Positions 8,166 through 15,797 of a stretch of 21,935 nucleotides of DNA are shown here, piece after piece. The translations under genes were made by a program, and so were the position numbers. The notes under the pieces are model-generated. The model was given only the letters and a program-made list of their open reading frames with translations. It did not search any database and was not told the DNA's origin. Numbering within the stretch: the stretch's first letter is position 1; the number at the start of each line of letters is the position of its first letter. Source of the DNA: Burkholderiales bacterium (GTDB lineage Bacteria; Pseudomonadota; Gammaproteobacteria; Burkholderiales; Usitatibacteraceae); NCBI GenBank assembly GCA_025350945.1, contig JANXWW010000119.1, positions 1-21,935 on the forward strand, given 5' to 3'.

Positions 8166-8204
8166 TTGTGTGTAGTTGAAATTGTGAACAGGAAATTGTG
8201 AAAG

Positions 8205-8220
8205 TTCAGTAATTACTGAA
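8205..8220. promoter_or_regulatory. Perfect 16-bp palindrome, likely operator of the GbsR-type regulator
   Basis: TTCAGTAATTACTGAA is perfectly self-complementary. It directly follows the -10 box of the operon promoter on the minus strand, so it covers the expected transcription start. A bound dimer there would block initiation. Assignment to the neighbouring regulator is inference from position. Confidence 0.7.
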
Positions 8221-8249
8221 AGTATAGCAAAAACAGAATTATTTTGCAA
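8221..8249 (-). promoter_or_regulatory. Sigma70-type promoter of the regulator-cydA-cydB operon
   Basis: On the minus strand a -35 box TTGCAA (8244-8249), a 17-bp spacer and a -10 box TATACT (8221-8226) are present. The -10 box abuts the palindrome. The leader to the regulator ATG is about 50 bases. Confidence 0.7.
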
Positions 8250-8445
8250 CGCGCTTTGGCATAGATAATTTTCAGCAAACCCCAGCATGGGAGCGGTGTT
8301 TCGAGCAAAAAGTGGTCAATCGGCAAGCTGGATGAGCATCTTGCATTTGCAGGTCACGTTGCGGAACTATGTGACACCGCTCGTAAAATTGAACCGGCAT
8401 CGTTTTTTTCTTAGTTAGCTTCGCAACCTGACTCGCCAATCAATC

Positions 8446-8472
8446 TTGCGGCAAAATTTCAAATGCTAAAAT
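8446..8472 (+). promoter_or_regulatory. Possible extended -10 promoter of the NhaD-like gene
   Basis: TTGCGG (8446-8451) and TAAAAT (8467-8472) are 15 bp apart, with TG one base before the -10 box (TGCTAAAAT), an extended -10 pattern that tolerates poor -35 spacing. A small ACGCT-CA-AGCGT palindrome lies at 8490-8501, between promoter and start. Confidence 0.4.
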
Positions 8473-8521
8473 CTGCGAACAATTTAAACACGCTCAAGCG
8501 TCACTAAACAGGGAGAAAAAA

Positions 8522-9871
8522 GTGTCTGGAATTAGTTTGTTCGGCAGAGCGGTGATCGCGATTTTTCTGATGACGATGGCACCTGCAGCGTTTGCTGCGG
8601 ACAATGGTCATCCGGTCAACATCGTTTATCTTTTCGGCATCCCGCTTGATTTTATTTTGTTCGCCGCTACGCTGCTGGGCGTCGCACTTTTTCATCACCA
8701 CACGTTGAAAGTTGCACTCACCGGTGTGATTGCGATCAGCGCGTACAAAATATTCATTACGGGATTTAAAACAGGCCCGCATGTGCAGGGGTTTATTGTG
8801 CATCTGGGGCACGAGTGCGTCACGCTGGCGAATCTTTTTGGCCTGTTGATGGGCTTCGCGCTGCTATCAAAACATTTCGAAGACAGCCACGTGCCCGATA
8901 TATTGCCGCGCATTTTGCCTGACGACTGGAAGGGCGGATTCGTGCTGCTCGTGATGGTGTTTGTGATTTCATCATTTCTGGACAACATCGCCGCCGCGCT
9001 GATTGGTGGCAGCATGGCGCATGCGGTGTTTCGCGGCAAGGTGCATATCGGCTATCTCGCCGCGATTGTGGCGGCATCAAACGCAGGCGGATCGGGCAGC
9101 GTGGTCGGTGACACGACGACCACGATGATGTGGATCGATGGTGTCAAGCCGATTGAAGTGCTGCACGCGTATGTTGCCGCCGTGGTGGCATTAATTGTTT
9201 GCGGCATTCCGGCGGCACTTCAGCAGCAAAAATTTTCGCCGATTTATAAGCTCGGAAAACATCATGTGGCTATTGACTATGCGCGGGTCGGTATCGTCGC
9301 CTTTATTCTGATTGCGGTGGTCGCGGTGAATATCGTCGTCAATACACAATACGCGGCTTACTCGGATATTTTTCCTTTTCTCGGCGCAACGGTGTGGGCG
9401 GCGATTTTGCTCTGCGTGCCGATTCGCCAGCCGGATTGGTCGCTGCTGCCGGGCACATTCAAAGGCACGCTTTTTTTACTGTCGCTGGTGTTGGCGGCGT
9501 CGATGATGCCCGTCGAGCAATTGCCGGCGGCATCCAGCGTGACCGTGCTGGGGCTGGGTTTTGTCTCCGCCGTGTTTGACAACATTCCGCTTACCGCGCT
9601 AGCGTTAAAGCAGGACGGTTACGACTGGGGATTTTTGGCGTACGCGGTTGGCTTCGGCGGCTCGATATTGTGGTTTGGCTCAAGCGCGGGCGTGGCGTTA
9701 TCGAATAATTTTCCGGAAGCGAAATCAGCCTGGCTGTGGATCAAACATGGCTGGCATGTAGCGTTGGCGTATGTGGTGGGATTCGCGGTGATGTCAGCGG
9801 TGCTGACATGGCATCCAACGGCGAAGACAAAGGGCGCAGCTCAACCGCCAGTTGCAACAATAAGCAAATGA
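8522..9871 (+). CDS. NhaD-like ion transporter (ion transporter superfamily, probable Na+/H+ antiporter)
   Basis: This 449-residue membrane protein starts at GTG (8522) with GGGAG six bases upstream. The N-terminus ends in APAAFAADN and could be a cleaved signal peptide. About eleven further hydrophobic segments follow. Two related halves carry the family marks: SSFLDNIAAALIG and NAGGSGSVVGDTTTTMMW in the first, DNIPLTALAL and GGSILWFGSSAGVA in the second. These match the DN and GG..G.D.TT blocks of NhaD antiporters (family knowledge). A related anion transporter of the same superfamily cannot be excluded. It is convergent with the response regulator gene: its stop ends 1 bp before that gene's stop codon, and no terminator fits between them. 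Confidence 0.8.
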   Translation: MSGISLFGRAVIAIFLMTMAPAAFAADNGHPVNIVYLFGIPLDFILFAATLLGVALFHHHTLKVALTGVIAISAYKIFITGFKTGPHVQGFIVHLGHECVTLANLFGLLMGFALLSKHFEDSHVPDILPRILPDDWKGGFVLLVMVFVISSFLDNIAAALIGGSMAHAVFRGKVHIGYLAAIVAASNAGGSGSVVGDTTTTMMWIDGVKPIEVLHAYVAAVVALIVCGIPAALQQQKFSPIYKLGKHHVAIDYARVGIVAFILIAVVAVNIVVNTQYAAYSDIFPFLGATVWAAILLCVPIRQPDWSLLPGTFKGTLFLLSLVLAASMMPVEQLPAASSVTVLGLGFVSAVFDNIPLTALALKQDGYDWGFLAYAVGFGGSILWFGSSAGVALSNNFPEAKSAWLWIKHGWHVALAYVVGFAVMSAVLTWHPTAKTKGAAQPPVATISK

Positions 9872-9872
9872 T

Positions 9873-10496
9873 CTAGCGCCGTGCGCGCAGCACCAGATGC
9901 ACCAGCTCAGCGGCGTTGCGCGCGCTAAGTTTTTCCATAATGTGCGCACGGTGGCCTTCGACTGTTTTGCCGCTGATCGCAAGCGTTGCTGCAATCGTTT
10001 TGTTTGGCTTGCCTTCAACAATCATGTCGAGCACCTCGCGCTCTCGAGGTGTTAAGCCTGCAAGCCGTTTTTGGATCGCATCATCGCCTGCGGTTTCGCT
10101 TTGCCGTTTGCTGCCTTCGTCAATCGCGCGTTCAATTAATGAGACTAAATAATCCTCAGCAAATGGTTTTTCCACAAAATGAAACGCGCCGCGCTTGACT
10201 GCTTCAACGGCCATTGCCACATCGCCATGACCGGTTAAAAAAATCACGGGTGTGGTATGGCCGCGCTGCAAAAGCTGATCGTGCAACTGCACACCGCTCA
10301 TGCCGGGCATGCGCACATCAAGCAGCAGGCATGCGTTTATGTCGGGCTTGGTGCTGATAAATGCCGCGAGATAGCTATCGCCATCGTGGTAGGTGAAAAC
10401 GCGCATGCCGTGGCCCTCCAGCAGCCATTTGAGCGAATCGCGAACGGCTTCATCGTCATCAACAATATGGATACTGATTAAAGTTTTGGCAATCAT
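9873..10496 (-). CDS. dctR: Two-component response regulator, FixJ/NarL type (DctR-like)
   Basis: This 207-residue protein has an N-terminal receiver domain with the acidic pocket D13-D15, phospho-acceptor Asp60 (LLLDVRMPG), switch Thr88 (FLTGHGD) and Lys110 (FVEKPF). After a short linker comes a LuxR-type helix-turn-helix from about residue 145 (LTPREREVLDMIVEGKPNKTIA, ending KTVEGHRAHIMEKL). It overlaps the kinase stop codon by one base (TGATG), so the two are translationally coupled. It should bind DNA upstream of the divergent TRAP binding-protein gene, as DctR does for dctPQM in Rhodobacter (established there, inferred here). The C4-dicarboxylate specificity is not proven. Confidence 0.9.
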   Translation of the reverse strand: MIAKTLISIHIVDDDEAVRDSLKWLLEGHGMRVFTYHDGDSYLAAFISTKPDINACLLLDVRMPGMSGVQLHDQLLQRGHTTPVIFLTGHGDVAMAVEAVKRGAFHFVEKPFAEDYLVSLIERAIDEGSKRQSETAGDDAIQKRLAGLTPREREVLDMIVEGKPNKTIAATLAISGKTVEGHRAHIMEKLSARNAAELVHLVLRARR

Positions 10497-12502
10497 CAGG
10501 CCGCAACCGGCAACGTGAAACGAAACGTACTACCCGCGCCCGCATTGCGCGAAAACCATAACCGGCCTTCGTGCAATTCCACAATCGAGCGACAAATATT
10601 TAAACCGATACCCATGCCTTCAGGCTTGGTGGTGAAGAATGGTTTAAATAGCTCTGCTTCCGATTCTGCGGTAATGCCATGGCCTTGATCGGTGATCGAG
10701 ACTTCCACCACATCATCACCTGAAGGCAGTGTAGTCATGGTTAGCGAGCGTGAAAGTAGATTCGTATTTTTCATCGCCTCGATCGCATTTTTCACCAAAT
10801 TTAAAACCACCTGTTCCACCATGATGCGATCCATCAACACGGGTCGCAAATCTGCGTGCAGTTTAAGTTTCAATTCCACCTGCGCCTGTTCAGCCTCCAG
10901 CTCGACTAATTTGGCGACGCCACTCATGACGTCATTCACATTGTGTGCCGTGCGCGTCGGTTCGCGATTGCGCAGGAATTCACGCACGCGTTGAATCACC
11001 TGCCCCGCGCGTTCGGCTTGCGCAGATGCTTTTTCGAGTGTGGACGCAATTTCCTCTGCATCCCATGCACCCGAGCGCAGCCGCCGCACACAGCCCTGGT
11101 TGTAGCTGGCGATGGCAGATAATGGTTGATTGATTTCATGCGCCAGTGTGGACGCCATCTCGCCCACGGTGAGTAGGCGCGAGGTCAATAATAATTTTTC
11201 CTGCTGCTGGCGATTAAGCTCATCTGTTTGTTTGCGGTCGGTAATATCAGATGCCATATGCATTCGCGCCACGCGACCATCTACCCATTGAATGCATTTC
11301 GCGCGCAGCAAATACCAGCGGTTACTGGTGCGATGAAAGAACTCGTCTTTTTGCACACCGAGATGTTTTCCGTCTGCATCAATCAAGGTGCTCGCCGCAA
11401 AAATACGGCTGGGTGCAGCGTCGAATCCAGATTCGATTGCACTTACATCGGCACCTGCCTCCAAGTTCAAACTCGCGTTCGAAAAAAACTGCCGACAGGT
11501 TTCATTCGCGAACAGCACTTCGTTCGATTTTAAATCCGCCACATACACAGCCGCATCCAGCGCTTCGGTCACCGTTTCAAAGCGCTCGTGCGATGCGACC
11601 AATGCAAGATCGGCCTCGTCGCGTCGCTTCACATGTTTACGCAATGCCAACAAACTCCAGGTGATGAATGCCGCCATCGCCAGTGTCAACGCGGCCAGAA
11701 TGCGCGGCGTGAGTGATGATTCTGTTTTGAGCAACGTCGCCACCAGGCGTACATCACGCCAGGGTAGCGTCAATGCAACTGACTGTGACAAGTTATCGTT
11801 GATTGTTTCAGCCTGTTCGCGCTTGGTGGCAATATCGGATTCCATAATCGCCACGCTATACCGGTTTGTGAAATTGGCAGGCACTAATAGCTCAGCCAGA
11901 CGATGCAGCGGGTACGTCACGCTGATTGTTCCTAACTGTGTCTGATTGTGAGCAACCGGTGAGTGATACTCCAGGTAACTATGTTGCTGGTAGTCACGAT
12001 AAACGTTGGTGTAAGTGCCGCGCTCGGTTGCTTCCGTCAGCCGCATGATGCGTTCCAACTCTTCCATCGCCGGGCGCTCGCTGAGGATGTCCGCGCGGGC
12101 GCGTGATTGTGGGGCGTACAGGTGGGTATCGCTGGAGACGCTGTTCCAGGAGATATTGGCAATCGCCGGGCGTTGCCGAACGTATTCTTCAGCCTGCAGC
12201 ACGAAATACGCATTCGCGTCGCGGCGTTCGGCGAGCTCAAAGGCAAGGCGATCCACAAATTGCTGATCGGCGAGCAGTTCGCGCGTTACTGACACTTCGA
12301 TGGACTGCATATCGCGCATCAGTTGATTGCGTTGCAGCGCATTCTCATGCCTAAACAGCACCAGCAGAATCGTGACCGTGACTGCCAGAATGGCCAACAG
12401 TGCCAATGCCGGCGCAATCGGTGCCCGCCAACGCGCGGCAAAACCGGTCGCGCCGATTTTAGCGATGCGTTTTTGCGCAGAAAAAATGTCCATCGATTTC
12501 AT
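10496..12502 (-). CDS. dctS: Sensor histidine kinase with periplasmic sensor and PAS domain (DctS-like)
   Basis: This 668-residue protein has a first membrane helix at about residues 29-50, a periplasmic domain of roughly 215 residues (helical start, then sheet-rich, Cache-like), and a second helix at about 268-290. A PAS domain follows (about 305-420), then a HisKA domain with His455 in LAHEINQPLSAIASYN. The ATPase domain carries the N box LNLVKNAIEA, the G1 box DQGHGI and FFTTKPEGMGIGLNI. This order matches DctS-type kinases that sense external dicarboxylates and signal to a FixJ-type regulator. ATG codons at 12502 and 12493 are both possible starts and neither has a clear ribosome binding site. 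The TRAP gene diverges from it across about 300 bp, supporting control of that gene. Confidence 0.88.
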   Translation of the reverse strand: MKSMDIFSAQKRIAKIGATGFAARWRAPIAPALALLAILAVTVTILLVLFRHENALQRNQLMRDMQSIEVSVTRELLADQQFVDRLAFELAERRDANAYFVLQAEEYVRQRPAIANISWNSVSSDTHLYAPQSRARADILSERPAMEELERIMRLTEATERGTYTNVYRDYQQHSYLEYHSPVAHNQTQLGTISVTYPLHRLAELLVPANFTNRYSVAIMESDIATKREQAETINDNLSQSVALTLPWRDVRLVATLLKTESSLTPRILAALTLAMAAFITWSLLALRKHVKRRDEADLALVASHERFETVTEALDAAVYVADLKSNEVLFANETCRQFFSNASLNLEAGADVSAIESGFDAAPSRIFAASTLIDADGKHLGVQKDEFFHRTSNRWYLLRAKCIQWVDGRVARMHMASDITDRKQTDELNRQQQEKLLLTSRLLTVGEMASTLAHEINQPLSAIASYNQGCVRRLRSGAWDAEEIASTLEKASAQAERAGQVIQRVREFLRNREPTRTAHNVNDVMSGVAKLVELEAEQAQVELKLKLHADLRPVLMDRIMVEQVVLNLVKNAIEAMKNTNLLSRSLTMTTLPSGDDVVEVSITDQGHGITAESEAELFKPFFTTKPEGMGIGLNICRSIVELHEGRLWFSRNAGAGSTFRFTLPVAA

Positions 12503-12630
12503 TTCAGATTATTTGGGCGTTGTAAGCGTGTTCGACTAGGCAATATCTTTGTGTGAATAAAAAAGTATGTAAACGGCTGCAAAAGTCAATAGTGATTACT
12601 CCCTGTTTTAGGTTTTGGCGGCTAACAGTA

Positions 12631-12653
12631 TTATGCAAACATTGTATGCATAA
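12631..12653. promoter_or_regulatory. Inverted repeat in the dctS-dctP divergent region
   Basis: TTATGCA (12631-12637) and TGCATAA (12647-12653) form a 7-bp inverted repeat with a 9-bp spacer. It lies about 150 bp from each gene start. It is a candidate binding site for the FixJ-type regulator; no experimental motif is known to me that proves this. Confidence 0.45.
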
Positions 12654-12799
12654 CGGGAATGTGATTTTGTTGTGCGTCAACGCAACGTGTGGCTCGGGGC
12701 GTCAAGTTGAATCTATAAGATTGTCATGTGGACTGTAGCTAAAGCAATCATGGCAAAAATACAAAAATGATTCATCGAATCAACAGGAGAAAAAATGCC

Positions 12800-13960
12800 A
12801 TGTCAGATACGGTTGTGCCTGCTGTAGCCGAGTTAGACAATAAACGAACCAAACCAAATCGTCGTAAATTTTTGGCCGGTTCTGCTGCCGCCACGGCTGT
12901 TACGATTACCGGCTTTCCGATGATTGCCGTTGCGCAAACGGTCAATTTGCGTTTCCAGTCCACTTGGCCGGCCAAAGATATTTTTCACGAATTCGCGAAC
13001 GATTTTGCTAAAAAAGTGAACGATATGGCCGGTGGTCGCTTAAAGATTGAAGTGCTTCCGCAAGGGGCGGTGGTCAAGGCATTTGATTTGTTGGATGCCG
13101 TGTCCAAAGGCACACTTGATGGCGGCCACGGCGTGGTTGCCTACTGGTATAGCAAACAGCAGGCGCTAGCGCTGTGGGGTTCCGGCCCGGCGTGGGGCAT
13201 GGATGCCAATATGGTGCTGGCATGGCACAAGTACGGCGGTGGCAAGCAGCTACTGGATGAGATTTACAGAACCCTTAATCTCGATGTGCAATCGTTCATC
13301 TACGGGCCCATGCCCACGCAGCCGCTGGGCTGGTTTAAAAAGCCCATCACCAAGCCGGAAGACTTGAAGGGACTGAAATATCGCACGGTTGGTTTGGCGG
13401 TTGATATTTTTAACGACATGGGCGCTGCGGTGAATGCGCTGCCGAGCGCTGATATTGTTTCGGCTATTGATCGCGGCTTGCTGGATGCGGCGGAGTTTAA
13501 CAACGCTTCATCGGATCGCACATTGGGCTTTCCTGATGTGGCGAAGAGCTGCATGCTGCAGAGCTTTCATCAGGCATCGGAAAACTTTGAAATTTTATTC
13601 AACAGAACCAAATACAACACGCTTTCTGCCGAGCTAAAAGCGATTATCGATTACGCCGTGCAAGCGTCTTCCGCGGATATGTCCTGGAAAGCAATTGATC
13701 GTTACTCCAAGGATTACGCTGAGCTTAAAAAATCCGGCATCAAGTTTTACAAAACACCGTCCTCGGTGCTGCAAGCGCAGCTTACCAGTTGGGACAAAGT
13801 GGTTGCCAAGAAGGAAAGCGAAAACGCGACATTCAAAAAAGTAAACGACTCGATGAAGGCTTTTGCCGAGCGTTGCGGCGCATGGCAAAACGACACGCTG
13901 GTTGACTACAAGATGGCTTACAACCGCTACTTCGGTGGCAAGAAATCGTCATCGTCATGA
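12800..13960 (+). CDS. dctP: TRAP transporter substrate-binding protein, DctP family (Tat-exported)
   Basis: The ATG at 12800 is chosen because AGGAG ends 10 bp upstream; an in-frame ATG at 12767 has no such site. The 386-residue protein begins with a twin-arginine signal (PNRRKFLAGSAAATA, arginines 21-22), a hydrophobic stretch and AVAQ, so it should be folded before export to the periplasm. The rest is a DctP/TakP-like fold with LRFQSTWP, GGRLKIEVLPQGAVV, GLKYRTVG (the conserved substrate-carboxylate arginine region) and AAEFNNASSDR. It most resembles the 2-oxoacid/mannitol/chloroaromatic branch, so the ligand is probably a carboxylate. The membrane subunits are missing: a broken dctQ follows and no dctM is present. 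Confidence 0.92.
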   Translation: MSDTVVPAVAELDNKRTKPNRRKFLAGSAAATAVTITGFPMIAVAQTVNLRFQSTWPAKDIFHEFANDFAKKVNDMAGGRLKIEVLPQGAVVKAFDLLDAVSKGTLDGGHGVVAYWYSKQQALALWGSGPAWGMDANMVLAWHKYGGGKQLLDEIYRTLNLDVQSFIYGPMPTQPLGWFKKPITKPEDLKGLKYRTVGLAVDIFNDMGAAVNALPSADIVSAIDRGLLDAAEFNNASSDRTLGFPDVAKSCMLQSFHQASENFEILFNRTKYNTLSAELKAIIDYAVQASSADMSWKAIDRYSKDYAELKKSGIKFYKTPSSVLQAQLTSWDKVVAKKESENATFKKVNDSMKAFAERCGAWQNDTLVDYKMAYNRYFGGKKSSSS

Positions 13961-14481
13961 CTTGAAAATAGCGAAGCAGCATGGGTGCACTGCCATTTTT
14001 TATTCATTTTTTTCTGGGCCGTTTCGTTTGGATAAGTTGCTGTCAATCACGTCATAAACGCTGCTTTTTTGTAGAGAAAATCATGCAGAACTTATTATTA
14101 ACGATCAACAAACTATCGACCCAGGTGGGACAGGTTTTTCCCCTCGCTGATTGTCGCGCTTACGGCGATGATTTGTCGGGAAACATTTTCGGCAGGCGAG
14201 CTACCGTATTATCCATTTAAAATTATCATTCTGCTTTCGGGGGTGCTATTACTGGTGCTGCTTTATATGTTCCCCCAGATCGAATTGTGGCTGTCCTCAC
14301 TCAAATTCGGTTGGCTTCAAGGGTATTGATTCTTGTATCTTGTAAATATGTAGCGAAAACTATGGAGGTGGAAGCTGGCACGTCATTGCAATATCGTATT
14401 ACGGCTTGTGAAACGCTCGCGAGGCGCAAGTCAATAAAACAAAAATGTACTTATTATTTTTTACTTTATGGAGAGTTACGC
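13961..14481. other. Intergenic stretch with dctQ relic and livK leader
   Basis: Between dctP and livK there is no intact gene. The stretch holds T-rich DNA (13998-14028) after a weak 4-bp stem, too poor to call a terminator, then the dctQ relic (14083-14329) and about 150 bp of leader before livK. I see no clear sigma70 promoter for livK. Confidence 0.5.
14083..14329 (+). pseudogene. Truncated, frameshifted dctQ-like TRAP small permease relic
   Basis: From the ATG at 14083 the frame reads MQNLLLTINKLSTQVGQVF, typical of a DctQ N-terminus. At the homopolymer TTTTTCCCC (14135-14143) the frame must drop one base to continue as PSLIVALTAMICRETFS, the usual first helix of DctQ. It then jumps to a C-terminal-like part (PYYPFKIIILLSGVLLLVLL) and stops at 14327-14329. 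Even with the frame repaired the product would be about 81 residues, roughly half of a normal DctQ, so the middle helices are deleted. The position directly after dctP is where dctQ belongs. The one-base shift alone could be a sequencing error, but the internal deletion could not. Confidence 0.75.
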
Positions 14482-15657
14482 ATGAAGATTCAAATGAAAT
14501 TCAAATCACTGGGTTTATCGGCTGCCGTGGCAGCCATGTTGTCAGTGTCTGCATGGGCTGCCGATCCGATCAAGGTCGGCGTATCGGGCCCGTTCACGGG
14601 CGGTTCTGCACCGATGGGCGTATCAATGCGCGATGGTGTGAAGCTGGCTGTTTCGGAAATCAATGCTAAAGGTGGCGTGATGGGCCGTCAAATTGTGATC
14701 GTCGAACGCGATGATGAAGCCAAGAACGAGCGCGGCGTACAAATCGCGCAGGAGTTGATCAACAAGGAAAAAGTGGTCGCCACACTCGGCTTTATCAACA
14801 CCGGTGTTTCACTTGCCTCGCAGCGTTTTTATCAGGAAGCAAAAATTCCGGTGATGAATAATGTTGCGACCGGTTCCGCAGTGACCAAGCAATTTGTAGC
14901 TCCTGAGCACGCAGAAAATTACATTTTTCGTAATGCTGCCGCTGACACTATCCAATCAGCAATGATTGTCGAAGAAGCCATCGGCAAACGTAAATTTACC
15001 AAGGTCGCAATCCTGGCCGATTCCACCAATTACGGTCAGCTAGGTCGTGAAGATCTGGAAAAAGCACTGGATAAAAAAGGTGTGAAGGCTGTGGCTGTTG
15101 AAAAATTCAACGTCAAAGATGTTGATATGACCGCGCAATTGCTGAAGGCAAAACAGGCTGGCGCTGAAGCCTTATTGACCTATGCGATTGGCCCTGAACT
15201 GGCGCAAATTGCCAACGGTATGGAAAAACTCAACTGGAAAGTGCCGATGATTGGTTCGTGGACATTGTCGATGGGTAATTTTATCGACAACGCGGGCAAG
15301 AACGGCAATGGCGCGATGATGCCGCAAACATTTATTCAGGACGGTAACACCCCAAAGCGTAAAGCGTTTATCGACGCCTATGTGAAAGCCTATAACCCCG
15401 CGAACGGTCGCATTCCTTCGCCGGTGTCTGCAGCACAGGGTTATGACTCGGTTTATCTGCTGGCCGCTGCGATCAAGCAAGCGGGCACTACCGACGGCGC
15501 AAAAGTTCGTGAAGCACTAGAAAGTTTGAAAGAAAAAGTGGATGGCGTTGTTGCCACCTATGACAAGCCATTCAGCAAAGATGACCACGAAGCTATCAAG
15601 ATGGGCATGCCGGTAATGGGTCAGGTGAACGAAGGCCGTGTGGTTGCTGCCAAGTAA
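14482..15657 (+). CDS. livK: Branched-chain amino acid-type ABC transporter, periplasmic binding protein
   Basis: The start is the ATG at 14482, with GGAG at 14470-14473; the frame is open farther upstream but without signal or coding character. The 391-residue protein has a Sec signal peptide (helix at about 10-22, cleavage after AWA26) and then a type I periplasmic-binding fold beginning IKVGVSGPFTGG. Family features include GGVMGRQIVIVERDDE, INTGVSLASQRFYQEA and ILADSTNYGQLG. It should capture the ligand for the LivH/LivMG/LivF importer encoded next. Members of this family bind leucine/isoleucine/valine but also amides, urea or aromatic acids, so the ligand is open. A hairpin follows the gene, as expected where the binding protein is made in excess of the membrane parts. 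Confidence 0.93.
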   Translation: MKIQMKFKSLGLSAAVAAMLSVSAWAADPIKVGVSGPFTGGSAPMGVSMRDGVKLAVSEINAKGGVMGRQIVIVERDDEAKNERGVQIAQELINKEKVVATLGFINTGVSLASQRFYQEAKIPVMNNVATGSAVTKQFVAPEHAENYIFRNAAADTIQSAMIVEEAIGKRKFTKVAILADSTNYGQLGREDLEKALDKKGVKAVAVEKFNVKDVDMTAQLLKAKQAGAEALLTYAIGPELAQIANGMEKLNWKVPMIGSWTLSMGNFIDNAGKNGNGAMMPQTFIQDGNTPKRKAFIDAYVKAYNPANGRIPSPVSAAQGYDSVYLLAAAIKQAGTTDGAKVREALESLKEKVDGVVATYDKPFSKDDHEAIKMGMPVMGQVNEGRVVAAK

Positions 15658-15662
15658 TTAAC

Positions 15663-15704
15663 GATTCAAAGCAGTGGAAGTTAAGGATTCAAAGCAGTGG
15701 AAGT
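15663..15704 (+). repeat. Tandem duplication of a 19-bp unit (23-bp period)
   Basis: GATTCAAAGCAGTGGAAGT occurs at 15663-15681 and again, without mismatch, at 15686-15704, directly after the livK stop. It is likely a small slippage duplication in the livK-livH spacer. Confidence 0.85.
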
Positions 15705-15726
15705 GCGGGGGATATTTCTCCTCCGC
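15705..15726 (+). terminator. Hairpin between livK and livH (attenuator or mRNA-stabilising stem)
   Basis: GCGGGGGA (15705-15712) pairs with TCCTCCGC (15719-15726) with one G-U pair and a 6-base loop. No T-run follows, so it is not a full intrinsic terminator. It probably protects the livK transcript or partly limits read-through to the membrane genes. Confidence 0.45.
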
Positions 15727-15797
15727 GCTATCCTTGATGGTCAAACGATAAAAATAATTCAAACAGCAAACTCAAAAATTCAAAAGGTAAAACGGCC

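Noticed and set aside
8166..8288. N-terminal extension of the GbsR-type regulator
   Set aside because: It would cover the promoter and operator, and family members begin at about the MNLSPLSQDF position.
10692..11945. Several open frames on the plus strand opposite the sensor kinase
   Set aside because: They are low-complexity, Ser/Arg-rich shadows of the kinase gene without ribosome binding sites or known domains.
13976..14010. Possible terminator after dctP (short stem then T-rich DNA)
   Set aside because: The stem is only about 4 bp with a 10-base loop, and the T-runs are offset from it.
14376..14390. Sigma54-like promoter upstream of livK (TGGCACG and TTGCA)
   Set aside because: The spacing between the GG and GC elements is 9 bp where 10 is strictly needed, and the neighbouring regulator is of the FixJ type, which does not act with sigma54.
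14287..14481. N-terminal extension of LivK
   Set aside because: It runs through the dctQ relic and would bury the Sec signal peptide; the ATG at 14482 has a good ribosome binding site.
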